A stretch of 35,814 nt of DNA from Candidatus Eisenbacteria bacterium (GCA_005893305.1 VBOZ01000031.1:29460-65273); one strand, 5' to 3'. Counted from the stretch's first letter, positions 1 to 9,603 are shown. A program made the numbers and translations. Notes: generated by a model from the sequence alone, not told the origin.

Positions 1-1
1 C

Positions 2-235
2 GCGCTTCTGTCTCGAAAGCCCCGCTCGCTCCGCATCGCGACCCTCCTCGACAAGCGGGAGCGGCGCGAGCGCGAGGTCCCGCTCGACTACGTCGGGTTC
101 GAGGTGCCGGATCGCTTCCTCGTCGGCTACGGGCTCGATTACGCGGAACGCTTCCGGCATCTCCCCTACATCGCCGCGATCTCGAAGGCCGAGCTCGAGT
201 CGGAGCACGCCACCCACTCGTCCGGGGCCGCCTGA
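2..235 (+). CDS. hpt: hypoxanthine phosphoribosyltransferase, C-terminal part (5' end outside window)
   Basis: Only the last 77 codons lie in the window. The segment reads ATLLDKRERREREVPLDYVG followed by FEVPDRFLVGYGLDYAE and LPYIAAIS. This is the conserved C-terminal block of bacterial hypoxanthine(-guanine) phosphoribosyltransferases, in which the (V/L)DYVGF and VGYGLDYAE segments pack against the purine. The enzyme makes IMP or GMP from hypoxanthine or guanine and PRPP in the cytoplasm. Its TGA stop shares one base with the ATG of udk (TGATG), so the two are translationally coupled in a salvage operon. The PRPP-binding motif is upstream of the window and was not seen. Confidence 0.88.
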   Translation, partial: ALLSRKPRSLRIATLLDKRERREREVPLDYVGFEVPDRFLVGYGLDYAERFRHLPYIAAISKAELESEHATHSSGAA

Positions 236-873
236 TGTCGGCGGCCAATCGGCGCGGAATCCTGATCGGCATCGCGGGGGGAACGGGGGCGGGCAAGACC
301 CTGGTCGCGCAATCGATCTCGGAGGATCTGGGCAGCGACAACGTGCTGATCCTCGAGCAGGACTCCTACTATCGCGACCTGCGCAACATCCCGCTCGGCG
401 AGCGGGAGAGCCGCAATTTCGACCACCCGGATGCGTTCGACCGCGACCTGCTCCGCACCCAGCTGGAGACGCTTCTCAGCGGCGGCGAGGTCGATCTGCC
501 CGTCTACGAGATGCGCACCCACACCCGCAATCCCCACACGGTCCGCGCCAAGGCGCGGCGGATCCTGATCCTCGACGGCATCCTGATCCTGGATGATGCC
601 GCGATACGCCAGCTCATGGACATCAAGCTCTACGTCGACGCCGATCCGGACATCCGCTTCATCCGCCGGCTGAAGCGCGACCTGACCGAGCGCGGCCGCA
701 CCCTGGATCAGGTGATCCGCCAGTACGAGTCGAGCGTGAGGCCGATGCACCTCCAGTTCGTCGAGCCCTCGAAGCGTTACGCCGACCTCGTGATCCCCGA
801 AGGCGGCTACAACGTGGTCGCCATCGACCTTTTGAAGACGAAGATTCGGGCTCTGTTGCGCGAATCGGGCTGA
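235..873 (+). CDS. udk: uridine/cytidine kinase
   Basis: A 212-residue P-loop kinase that phosphorylates uridine and cytidine to UMP and CMP (pyrimidine salvage, cytoplasm). Walker A is GGTGAGKT at residues 15-22. It is followed by the family features QDSYYRDL, FDHPDAFD and the IFEGIL-like ILDGILILDD. The RRLKRDLTERGR lid segment and a C-terminal VIPEGGYN are also present. The length matches the roughly 210-residue bacterial Udk family. The start is fixed by the one-base overlap with the hpt stop. It forms an operon with hpt upstream and, 14 bases downstream, a nucleoside-type permease, so uptake and salvage genes are grouped. Confidence 0.93.
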   Translation: MSAANRRGILIGIAGGTGAGKTLVAQSISEDLGSDNVLILEQDSYYRDLRNIPLGERESRNFDHPDAFDRDLLRTQLETLLSGGEVDLPVYEMRTHTRNPHTVRAKARRILILDGILILDDAAIRQLMDIKLYVDADPDIRFIRRLKRDLTERGRTLDQVIRQYESSVRPMHLQFVEPSKRYADLVIPEGGYNVVAIDLLKTKIRALLRESG

Positions 874-887
874 CCGGGGGCGCGCCG

Positions 888-1772
888 ATGGTCTGGGTTC
901 CCCTGCTCCAGTTTCCGGTCGAGTGGGCCGCCCTAGCCCTCCTCGTCGTGGCGTGTCTCTACTGGGAACGCTCCGGCTTCTCCGGGCTGGGAGTCGAAGG
1001 TTGCGTCGCGTCGGCGATGCTCGGGATTCTGCTCGGCTACGAGTGGACCGGCGACTATTGGCTCTCCTGCCTCGTCGCGGCGGGCGCGGCGGCGGCGTTC
1101 GCGATCGTGTGCGGGACATTGGTGAATCTCTTCCGCGCCGATCCGGCGGTGGGCTCGTTCGCGCTCAGCCTCGTGCCCGCGTCCGCCCTCGGCCTCTTCG
1201 CGCGCTACGGAGATCTCCGCCTGTTTCACGAGGTCCCGCCGCCCGGGCTCTTCACGGGAACGATCTTCGACGGTACCTACGCGGAGGATTTGATCGCGAA
1301 CCCGTGGCTCCTCGGCGCGCCGATTCTCCTCGCTCTCGCGGGATGGCTCCTCTGGCACACGCCGTTCGGCATCCGGCTCCGCGCGTTCGGCGAAAATCCG
1401 GCTTGGCGCGTTCCCCGCTCCCGCCCGACGGCCTACCGATTCGTCGCGCTGGTGCTGGGCGCCCTCTGGACCGTGCCGGCCGCGGCGCTCCTGCTTCACG
1501 CGCACCCCACGGCCCCGCCGATCGCCCTCGGCTACCTGGCGCTCGCGTGCGCGATCGCGAGCCGCTGGACCGTGTGGGGCGGCATCCTCCTGGCCGCGGG
1601 ACCGGCGCTGATCCGATCCGCGAGACCGTACGGTACCGGGTTCCAGAGCGGCTTCGTGATCCTCGACGTGGCGCCCTTCCTCTTGGCGCTTCTCTACCTC
1701 GTGTTCCTCTCGCGGCGGAGCCTCCGGCTCGCCGCCTCCCCTCAGGCCCGCACCGATCCCGACGTGCTGTGA
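888..1772 (+). CDS. nucleoside/simple-sugar type ABC transporter permease (BPD_transp_2-like), stand-alone
   Basis: A 294-residue polytopic protein with about eight hydrophobic segments. The N-terminal LGVEGCVASAML corresponds to the NLGIEGMML signature, and the TPFGIRLRAFGENPAW block to the TPFG.RLRA.GENP signature, of NupQ/YufQ-type nucleoside permeases. The normal family continues with a G.NV segment that touches the ATPase; here that loop is shortened and divergent (ENPAWRVPRSRPTAYRF). No ATPase, second permease or binding protein lies beside it. It sits between udk and punA and overlaps punA by 4 bases (GTGA), so purine or pyrimidine nucleoside uptake is the likely job. Whether it still works as an ABC permease or has become an independent carrier is open. 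Confidence 0.7.
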   Translation: MVWVPLLQFPVEWAALALLVVACLYWERSGFSGLGVEGCVASAMLGILLGYEWTGDYWLSCLVAAGAAAAFAIVCGTLVNLFRADPAVGSFALSLVPASALGLFARYGDLRLFHEVPPPGLFTGTIFDGTYAEDLIANPWLLGAPILLALAGWLLWHTPFGIRLRAFGENPAWRVPRSRPTAYRFVALVLGALWTVPAAALLLHAHPTAPPIALGYLALACAIASRWTVWGGILLAAGPALIRSARPYGTGFQSGFVILDVAPFLLALLYLVFLSRRSLRLAASPQARTDPDVL

Positions 1773-2659
1773 GCGCGGCGCGGATCACGGGCGGCCCGAC
1801 GGCCGCATCGGATCGGCCCCCCGCGTTCGACCCGCACGAGGCGCTCCGCGTCGTCCGGCGGCGGACGCAGCTCGTGCCGCGCGTCGCGTTGGTGCTGGGA
1901 AGCGGGCTTGGCGTGCTGGCGGAAGGGGTGGCCTGGGAGGCGAGCATTCCGACCGCGGAGATCCCCGGACTTCCCCGATCGACGGTCTCGGGGCATTCCG
2001 GCCGCCTCCTGCTCGGGCGCTGGTCCGGCCGCCCCGTCGTCGTCGCGCAGGGCCGGTCTCACCTCTACGAGGGCTATTCCGCCGAGGAGGTGACGCGCAT
2101 CATCCGCCTCTTCGCGGCGGTCGGAGCGAAATCGCTGATCCTGACGAACGCCGCGGGCGGGATCTCGCGGCGGATGACGCCGGGCTCGCTGATGCTCGTG
2201 CAGGATCAAGTGAGTCTCCAGTGGCGCGCGCCCACGCGCGTCGACCCGCCGGATACCGATATGGACGCGCCCGACGCGCCCGCGAACCCGCGGGGCCTCA
2301 CCGCGCGGCCGACCTACTCGGAGGAATTTGTGGCCAAGGCGGCCCACGCCGCGACGATGGCCGGCGTGCGCGCGGAGCGCGGCACCCTGGGGGTGATGCT
2401 GGGCCCGTCCTACGAGACGCCGTCCGAGATCGCGATGCTCGAGCGGATGGGCGCGGATGCGGTCTGCATGTCGACCGCGGCGGAGGCTTCGCTCGCGGCG
2501 TCGATCCGTCTTCCCGTCGCGGCGATCTCCTGCATCACGAATTGGGCGGCGGGAAAGGGGACAGCACGGCTGAGCCACGCCGACGTGACCGCGGCGGTGG
2601 CGGGCGCGTCCAAGCCGCTCCGTTCGCTCCTCGAGCGGCTCATCCTGGCGCTGGCGTAA
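1769..2659 (+). CDS. punA: purine nucleoside phosphorylase, trimeric type
   Basis: Phosphorolysis of purine nucleosides to free base plus ribose-1-phosphate, feeding the hpt product in the same operon. Visible motifs: the phosphate loop LGSGLGVLAE (about residues 42-51), GHSGRLLLG, the LTNAAGGI segment, GPSYETPSEI, and the base/ribose site AVCMST. The purine-contacting Asn is in CITNWAAG, the pattern of 6-oxopurine-specific trimeric enzymes. I place the start at GTG 1769, which overlaps the permease stop (GTGA). This gives 296 residues, near the family norm; the open frame extends far upstream only as a GC-driven shadow of the permease gene. Its 3' end overlaps the convergent glycosyltransferase by 20 bases. 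Confidence 0.92.
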   Translation: MSAARITGGPTAASDRPPAFDPHEALRVVRRRTQLVPRVALVLGSGLGVLAEGVAWEASIPTAEIPGLPRSTVSGHSGRLLLGRWSGRPVVVAQGRSHLYEGYSAEEVTRIIRLFAAVGAKSLILTNAAGGISRRMTPGSLMLVQDQVSLQWRAPTRVDPPDTDMDAPDAPANPRGLTARPTYSEEFVAKAAHAATMAGVRAERGTLGVMLGPSYETPSEIAMLERMGADAVCMSTAAEASLAASIRLPVAAISCITNWAAGKGTARLSHADVTAAVAGASKPLRSLLERLILALA

Positions 2660-4184
2660 GCCTCGCAGGGCGCGATTCGGGCGCCCCGCTCGGAGGGCGC
2701 GTCCGGACGATGCGCCACGCGCCCGACGCGGCGATCACGGAGTACGCGGCCGTGTCCCCCTCCGCGACGCTCGCGAACCCGTCCGCCGACAGAAGCGCGA
2801 CGCCGCCCTCTTGGAGCCCGCGCCGGACGAGCGCGGGATCGCGAAGCGGCTGGGTGATGTCGTGGTCGGAGTAGTAGAGGAATTGGTTCACGGTCCTCCA
2901 ATAGCCTGCGTCCAGGTTCAAGAGCGTCGCCCCCCGCGGCACCTGCGCGCGGGCGGCGATCGCCATCCGCTGAAGGTCGGGTCTTCTCTCCTTCGAAAGC
3001 GGGATCGGGAAAAGCCAGAGGGCGAGCGCGGCCGCCCCGCACAGGGCGAAGCCGCCGACCTCTACCCGACGGCGAAGCGATTCGCCTCGAATCCAGGCGC
3101 CGGCCGCGAGCCCCGCGAGGAGAGCGAGACAAGGAAACGCGGTCATCACGTACCAAAGCTTCTTCTCCGCGCCGAGCGACATGATCCCGACGACCGTGAA
3201 GAGCCAGAGAAGAAGAAGCAGAGCCGTGTCGCGCCGGCTCCACGGGGCCGCGACCGCCGGGGCCGCTGCCGCCGTGGACGCTGGCGCCGTGGCCGCGACC
3301 GCCGGGGCCGCCGTCTCGCGGATCGCGATCACCAGGCCCGCCACCGCCAGCGGGAGCCAGGGCCAGTAGACCTGCCCGAGCTCGCGGAGGTAGTCGAGAT
3401 AGGACCACCAGGGACGAACCCCGCCTCCGATGCCCAGGCCACGTTGCCAGAGGAGCCACCGGAAATGCTCCTCGAGCAGCTGACCCCCTGAGCGCAGGAA
3501 ATTGGCGACGTACCACGGAGCGGCGACCAGGGCGGCGACGCCGAGGCCGCCGAGGAGCCAGCCGTCGCGGAGGGTGCGCCCGCGCCCCGTCGCAAGGAGG
3601 TGGACCACCGCCACCGTAAGCGGAAAGAGACCAAGCACGCTCTTGGTCAGGATTCCCAGGCCCGTTGCCAGACCGAGGAGGAGAAAGCTCCTCCGCTCGC
3701 CCTGGACGGCGCGCACGTAAGCGTAGATCGCCACGAGGAAGAGAAGGGTCAGGAAGACGTCGAACATGGCGTGGCGCGCGTATTTCAGGAAATACTGCGT
3801 CGTGAGGAGCACGGTCGCGGCGCTCCACGACTCGAACGGATCGAGCCCGAGGCGGAGCCGCGCGAGCCTATAGAGGATTGGGATGCAGAGCGCGCCCGAT
3901 AGAGCGGACCAGAAGATCGCGGCCCGATCGTTCACGCCGAGCACGAGGAAGGCGACCGACTGAAGCCAGAGGAAGAGGGGCGGGTTGTCGAGTCGGGGGG
4001 TTCCCGCGAAGTGGGGCGTCAGCCAGTCCCCGCCCCGGACCATCTCCTTCGCCTTCTCCGCGTAGTAGCAATCATCGAAGTTGGCGAGATGCCCCTCGCC
4101 CAAGCGGGCGAAGAGGATGCTCAGGGCAAGAACGAAGAGGAGGGCCGCGACGAGGCCCGGACGGTCGAGCGGGGGCGGCTTCAC
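2640..4184 (-). CDS. GT39/ArnT-like membrane glycosyltransferase (PMT_2 family)
   Basis: A 514-residue GT-C fold protein that would move a sugar from a polyprenyl-phosphate donor to an envelope acceptor at the outer face of the inner membrane. The first TM segment is followed by ANFDDCYYAEKAKEM and DNPPLFLWLQS. These are the ArnT/PMT pattern of an acidic pair in the first periplasmic loop followed by a (K/N)PPL block. About ten further hydrophobic helices follow, then a soluble C-terminal domain. A loop around residues 290-315 is almost pure Ala/Pro and is encoded by a 21-base direct repeat. It is the last gene of the ECF-sigma operon, 13 bases after the HEAT/PPIase gene. The acceptor (lipid A, protein or polysaccharide) cannot be told from sequence. 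Confidence 0.8.
   Translation of the reverse strand: MKPPPLDRPGLVAALLFVLALSILFARLGEGHLANFDDCYYAEKAKEMVRGGDWLTPHFAGTPRLDNPPLFLWLQSVAFLVLGVNDRAAIFWSALSGALCIPILYRLARLRLGLDPFESWSAATVLLTTQYFLKYARHAMFDVFLTLLFLVAIYAYVRAVQGERRSFLLLGLATGLGILTKSVLGLFPLTVAVVHLLATGRGRTLRDGWLLGGLGVAALVAAPWYVANFLRSGGQLLEEHFRWLLWQRGLGIGGGVRPWWSYLDYLRELGQVYWPWLPLAVAGLVIAIRETAAPAVAATAPASTAAAAPAVAAPWSRRDTALLLLLWLFTVVGIMSLGAEKKLWYVMTAFPCLALLAGLAAGAWIRGESLRRRVEVGGFALCGAAALALWLFPIPLSKERRPDLQRMAIAARAQVPRGATLLNLDAGYWRTVNQFLYYSDHDITQPLRDPALVRRGLQEGGVALLSADGFASVAEGDTAAYSVIAASGAWRIVRTRPPSGAPESRPARLTPAPG
3246..3311. repeat. 21-base direct repeat inside the GT39 gene
   Basis: Positions 3246-3266 and 3291-3311 are identical over 21 bases (each starts GGCCGCGACCGCC). 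They are 45 bases apart, a multiple of three, so the reading frame is kept. On the coding strand they produce an Ala/Pro/Val-rich loop between two membrane helices. This looks like an internal slippage or duplication product in a non-essential loop. Confidence 0.8.
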
Positions 4185-4197
4185 CGCTCCGTCGCGC

Positions 4198-6144
4198 TCA
4201 CCGCACCGTGACGCGGAGGATTCGGTCTCCCGGCATGATGCGCTCCACGACTTCCATCCCCAAAACTACCTTCCCGAACACCGTGTAGCGTCCCTCGAGG
4301 CGCGGCTGCGGCGATAACGTGATGAACCACTGGCTCCCGCCCGTGTCCTTTCCCGCGAGGGCCATCCCGACGGTGCCCACGTCGTACGGAAGGGCGTTGT
4401 ACTCGCACGGGATCGCGTAGCCGGGGCCGCCCCAGCCGTCGCCGCGGGGGCAGCCGTCCTGCACGACGAAGTTCGGCACCACGCGGTGGAACGCGAGCCC
4501 GTCGAAGTAACCCGAGCGCGCGAGGCGCGCGAAATTCTCGACGGTGCGGGGCGCGTGCGCTGCGTCGAGGGCGATCCGGATCGTGCCGCGATCGGTCTCC
4601 AAGGTGGCCGAAGTAGCGGGCGAGGCCGGGATCGGCTCGACACGCAAGACCGGCGCCGGTCCCGCGGCCGCCGATGCGGGAGGCAGCCCCAGGGCCCCGG
4701 CCGCGGCCTCGCGGATGCGGCGCTCGGGGTCGTGAAGCACTCCCCGGAGCGCCTCGAGCGCGGGGGCCGTCTTGAGCGCGACGAGCGCCGAGACCGCGGA
4801 GGCGCGGACATCCGCGTCCTCGGGCTTCCCGGATCGTGCGAGAAATACGGTGATCGCCGGCACGGACGCGCTGTCGCCGAGCGCCCCGAGAGCCTCCATG
4901 GCCGAGCAGAGGATCGTGTAGTCGCGGTCGCCTTGGAGGAGGGTGCGGAGCACGGGAATCGATGCCGCCGCGTCGGGCTGGCGCTTCGCGAGCCCCGACG
5001 CGGCGCCCGCCGCCTGCGCCGCGTCGGTAGGATCCTTGGCGCGGGCGATGAGCAGCTCGAGAGCCAAGGGGCCCGGCACCGGACCGAGCGCCTCCAAGAG
5101 GCCGGAGCGCAGAAAGGGCGGCAGGAGGTCGATCGCCGGCGCGACCTTCGAGACCGCGCGCTCGCCTTCGATCTGGAGAAGCGCCATCGCGGCCCCTTGC
5201 ACGACGCCGCTCGCGCTGTCCTGGAGCGCCGCGGTGAGCGAAAGCACCGACGACGAATCGAGAATCGCACCGAGGGAGACCGCGGCCTCCCACCGGACGT
5301 GCGGGCTCGGGTCCTTGAGGAGCGGCCGAAGCGAGCGTGCGTCGCGCCGGGCCTGGATCGCCCCCAGCGAGTGCGCGGCGTTCACGCGAACGCGCCACGA
5401 CGGATCGACGAGGAGCGCGACCAGCCGCGGGGCGGCGGAGGAATCCCGGACGTCTCCGAGGGCGCGCGCGGCGGTGTAGCGCACGACCTCCACCTTGTCG
5501 GTCGAGAGCTTGCGGAGCGCGGGAGCGCCTTGGCGATCTCCGATCCGGCCGAGCGCGTATGCCACGCGCCAGCGCATCTCGGGACGCGCGTCCTTCGCCG
5601 CGGCCGAAAGGGGCTCCACGAGCGAGGAATCCCGCGAGCGCGCGGCGGCCAGCGCCGCGGCCCACCGCTCCGTCGCGTGGGGCGCCCGCATCGATCGCGC
5701 GAGCGTGGAGCCGGCCGATCGGGCGCCGAGCATCCCGAGCGCCGTCAGGATCGATTCCCGAACGGTGGGATCGACCTCCGGCCTGAGGCGGAGGAGGAGA
5801 GCGGGCGTCGCCGTGGAGTCTCCCACGAGGCCGATGGCGAAGGCCGCCTCGCGGCGGACGATCGGCGACTTGTCGTCGAGCGCCTGGGCAAGGGCGGGAG
5901 CGCTGCCCGGATTCTGGATGCGCCCCAGGGCGATCGCCGCGGCGGCGCGGACTTTCGGCGATCCGTTCTCGAGCAGGAGGACCGCGAGGCCGGTCGTGTC
6001 GCGCGTGCCCTCGCGCTCGGCGATCGCGTTCCGATCCTCGAGGAGCGCCGCGGAAGCCGCTCCCGGTTTCGCCGATTGGCTCCGTGCGGCGGCCGGTGCC
6101 AGGAGCACCAGGAACGCCAGCGCGGAGATCATGCCGTGGCGCAT
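4198..6144 (-). CDS. exported HEAT-repeat protein fused to a cyclophilin-type peptidyl-prolyl isomerase
   Basis: A 648-residue protein. Residues 1-25 form a signal peptide (MISALAFLVLLAPAAARSQS after a short Arg/His n-region). Residues about 30-500 are a long array of HEAT/PBS-lyase-like repeats (recurring AAxALGxI, VRxxAAxALG and SWRVRVNAAHSLG patterns). Residues about 512-648 are a cyclophilin domain with the catalytic Arg in LAFHRVVPNFVVQDG, then GGPGYAIPCE, GSQWFIT (GSQFFIT in most cyclophilins) and YTVFGKVVLGMEVV. The start at 6144 is supported by GGAGGAACG just upstream on the minus strand. It overlaps the GT9 gene by 16 bases. A periplasmic folding factor with a scaffold arm is the natural reading; being in an ECF-sigma operon fits an envelope-stress role. 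Confidence 0.86.
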   Translation of the reverse strand: MRHGMISALAFLVLLAPAAARSQSAKPGAASAALLEDRNAIAEREGTRDTTGLAVLLLENGSPKVRAAAAIALGRIQNPGSAPALAQALDDKSPIVRREAAFAIGLVGDSTATPALLLRLRPEVDPTVRESILTALGMLGARSAGSTLARSMRAPHATERWAAALAAARSRDSSLVEPLSAAAKDARPEMRWRVAYALGRIGDRQGAPALRKLSTDKVEVVRYTAARALGDVRDSSAAPRLVALLVDPSWRVRVNAAHSLGAIQARRDARSLRPLLKDPSPHVRWEAAVSLGAILDSSSVLSLTAALQDSASGVVQGAAMALLQIEGERAVSKVAPAIDLLPPFLRSGLLEALGPVPGPLALELLIARAKDPTDAAQAAGAASGLAKRQPDAAASIPVLRTLLQGDRDYTILCSAMEALGALGDSASVPAITVFLARSGKPEDADVRASAVSALVALKTAPALEALRGVLHDPERRIREAAAGALGLPPASAAAGPAPVLRVEPIPASPATSATLETDRGTIRIALDAAHAPRTVENFARLARSGYFDGLAFHRVVPNFVVQDGCPRGDGWGGPGYAIPCEYNALPYDVGTVGMALAGKDTGGSQWFITLSPQPRLEGRYTVFGKVVLGMEVVERIMPGDRILRVTVR

Positions 6145-7121
6145 CGTTCCTCCATCAGTAGCGGCAGCGCCGCATCGAGCACTTGGGAAGGGTCGATCGA
6201 TTCCAGGGAGCGGTCCGCGGCCCGGACGCTGCGCACGCAGCGCCCGACGGGCGACCACTCGGCCGGGTCGGACCAGCCGTAGAGGCCGACCGTAGGGCAG
6301 CCCGTCGCGGCGGCGAGATGAAGGGGCCCGGTGTCGTTCCCGATGTAGAGCGAGGCGCGGGCGAATCGCGCCGCGAGCCGGGCGATCGGCTCGCTCCGAA
6401 CGACCGGAAGCGTCTTCCCGAGCGCGCGCGACGCCTCGTGAACGCAGCCTTCGTCCTGCGGGCCTTCGATCCACTGGACCTCGAGGCCCCGCCGCGTCAG
6501 CTCCCGCGCCGTCGCGCCGAAGCGCTCGGCGGGCCAGCGGTTCTTCACCTTGCCGGCGCCGGGGTGGAGGTAGACCGCGCCGGCCGGCGTGGTCGCGGCC
6601 AGCTCGGCGTCCGGGATGTAGTGCGGCGGCGGGGGCGGGGGGCCTGCCCCCGCGGCCGTAGCCAGAATCCCGTTCACCTCCGACTGGTGGAGCGTTCGCT
6701 CCGGGTACCGGAGCGCGCGTGTCAAGCCGGCGTGGTCGCGCTTCCCGTATCGCGCGGGGTCGAAGCCGATCCGCTCGCGTGCGCGGGACGCGCGCACGAG
6801 AAGGCCGCCGCCCTTGGAATACGAAACGGTGGTGAAGTAGACAGCGAGATCGGGGCGCCCTCCCCGGGGGAGCGCGGCCCGGACCAGGCCCAGCACGTCT
6901 CCGGGCTCGACGACGCGCACCTCATCGACCCACGATTGGCCCAGCACGGCGGCCGCGTTCTGTCTGCCGACGACGAGGGTGATGCGGGCGCGCGGGAAGC
7001 GCTCGCGGATCGATCGGATCGCGGGCACGTTCAGAAGGAGGTCACCGAGCTGATTCTGGGGGCGGAAGAGGTGGATTCGGCGCGGTTCGGATTCGTGGAA
7101 CGATCCGGGCGCCGCGGTCAT
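6129..7121 (-). CDS. glycosyltransferase family 9 (heptosyltransferase-like)
   Basis: A 330-residue GT-B enzyme related to the lipopolysaccharide heptosyltransferases, which move ADP-heptose to the core in the cytoplasm. The N-terminal domain opens with LFRPQNQLGDLLLNVPAIRS and ITLVVG. The C-terminal donor domain has YLHPGAGKVKNRWPAERF and the hallmark GNDTGPLHLAAATGCPTVGL. An unusual run of six prolines (about residues 166-171) joins the two halves. The ATG at 7121 overlaps the stop of the anti-sigma gene (ATGA), and this start removes a long N-terminal extension that only shadows that gene. Heptose itself is not proven as the substrate, since GT9 members vary. Confidence 0.87.
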   Translation of the reverse strand: MTAAPGSFHESEPRRIHLFRPQNQLGDLLLNVPAIRSIRERFPRARITLVVGRQNAAAVLGQSWVDEVRVVEPGDVLGLVRAALPRGGRPDLAVYFTTVSYSKGGGLLVRASRARERIGFDPARYGKRDHAGLTRALRYPERTLHQSEVNGILATAAGAGPPPPPPHYIPDAELAATTPAGAVYLHPGAGKVKNRWPAERFGATARELTRRGLEVQWIEGPQDEGCVHEASRALGKTLPVVRSEPIARLAARFARASLYIGNDTGPLHLAAATGCPTVGLYGWSDPAEWSPVGRCVRSVRAADRSLESIDPSQVLDAALPLLMEERCATA

Positions 7122-7387
7122 GCTCCCGAGCCGGAGGCGGACTGGTCGCGCTTCAACCGGATCTTCTCGATCTCGAGGACCTTGACCAGGCGGTCGTGGC
7201 AGGAGGGCGGCATCTGCGGCTCCTCCCAGTGTCGGTAGAGCTTGATCGTCATCGTGAGCGTGTCGAATTCGGCCCGGCAATCGCTGCACATGCCGATGTG
7301 CTTGTGCATCTCGACGGCGACCTCCTGCTTCAGGTCTTCATCGAGATACGACGAGAGGAAATCGAGCACCTCCTTGCAGCTCATCAT
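7118..7387 (-). CDS. soluble zinc-finger anti-sigma factor (zf-HC2/ZAS type)
   Basis: An 89-residue protein. It begins MMSCKEVLDFLSSYLDEDL and carries the ZAS metal site: Cys4, then about 25 residues on, HxxxCxxC (HIGMCSDC). A short helical tail follows (DRLVKVLEIEKIRLKRD) and there is no membrane segment. The position directly after an ECF sigma gene, with an ATGA overlap, is the classic sigma/anti-sigma pair. Cytoplasmic ZAS factors such as RsrA and ChrR bind zinc and release their sigma on oxidation or other cues. The lack of a membrane anchor suggests a cytoplasmic signal here, but which one is inference. Confidence 0.85.
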   Translation of the reverse strand: MMSCKEVLDFLSSYLDEDLKQEVAVEMHKHIGMCSDCRAEFDTLTMTIKLYRHWEEPQMPPSCHDRLVKVLEIEKIRLKRDQSASGSGA

Positions 7388-7986
7388 GACTTGGCCCCCA
7401 TGGCGCTTCGGGAATTCGGCTCGCTGAAGTGGGAGGCGAGCCGGTTTCGGACCTTCAGGCGCGCCCGGTGGAGCCGGGACTTCACGGCGGCCACCGAGAG
7501 GTCGAGGATGTCGGCGACCTCGGAGTTGGAGAGCTCCTCCACGTCGCGGAGGACGAACACTTGCCGGAACTCGGGGGGCAGCGCCTCGATGGCCTCGTTC
7601 ATCGCCTGCTGGGTCTCCTTGCTGAGCAGCTGCTCCACGGGGCTCGGCGCCCAGTCTGCGATGTTGATCGGGGCCTCGCGCTCTTCCGCGTCGTCGATCG
7701 ACACCGTGGGAAGCTGCTTCTTGCGCAATCGCATGAGGGCCGAGTTGGCCGTGATGCGATAGATCCAAGTCGAGAACGTCGAGTTGCCCTGGAACGCCTT
7801 GATGCCGCGATACGCGCGAAGAAACGTATCTTGGAGCACGTCCTCCGCGTCATCCGGGTTGCGGAGCATCTTCAGCGCCAAGCTGTATACCTTGGACTCA
7901 TAGCGGTTGACCAGCTCCCCGAAGGCCCGCTCGTCTCCCTGCTGTGACTTACGGACGAGCTGCTCGTCCGTCTCCGCTGTGGCCAC
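7384..7986 (-). CDS. ECF-family RNA polymerase sigma factor
   Basis: 200 residues with only regions 2 and 4. Region 2 (about residues 25-92) contains RNPDDAEDVLQDTFLRAYRG, the core-binding and -10 segment, then FSTWIYRITANSALMRLRKK. Region 4 (about 138-190) contains ALPPEFRQVFVLRDVEELS and the helix-turn-helix SNSEVADILDLSVAAVKSRL followed by HRARLKVR. The start is GTG at 7986 with GAGGAA upstream on the minus strand. It heads an operon of anti-sigma, GT9, exported HEAT/PPIase and GT39, so the regulon probably includes envelope assembly genes. The residues between regions 2 and 4 are short, as expected for the RpoE-like group. Confidence 0.93.
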   Translation of the reverse strand: MATAETDEQLVRKSQQGDERAFGELVNRYESKVYSLALKMLRNPDDAEDVLQDTFLRAYRGIKAFQGNSTFSTWIYRITANSALMRLRKKQLPTVSIDDAEEREAPINIADWAPSPVEQLLSKETQQAMNEAIEALPPEFRQVFVLRDVEELSNSEVADILDLSVAAVKSRLHRARLKVRNRLASHFSEPNSRSAMGAKS

Positions 7987-8042
7987 GCGTTCCTCGATCC
8001 TACGATGCAGACGGGTGGGTGGTGGGTTCGAAAATCGTATCG

Positions 8043-8072
8043 AGGCTACGGGGATTCGGCGGGGAGTGTCAA
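8043..8072 (-). promoter_or_regulatory. possible sigma-70 promoter of the ECF operon
   Basis: On the minus strand a perfect -35 hexamer TTGACA (8072-8067) is followed, after 18 bases, by TAGCCT (8048-8043), a poor -10. The ECF gene starts at 7986. The 3' end of the preceding activator gene (stop at 8086) is only 14 bases away. The stretch 7987-8085 holds nothing else that I can assign. Confidence 0.35.
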
Positions 8073-8085
8073 GGGCGGAGGGCCC

Positions 8086-9603
<1,518 letters not shown>

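Noticed and set aside
923-1768. Long N-terminal extension of the punA frame
   Set aside because: The extension lies over the permease gene in another frame and is Arg/Pro-rich without domain character. GTG 1769 gives the normal length and a GTGA overlap.
4486-6282. A 598-codon open frame on the plus strand
   Set aside because: It is antisense to the HEAT/cyclophilin gene, with Arg/Glu/Gly-rich composition typical of the complement of Ala-rich repeats and no ribosome site.
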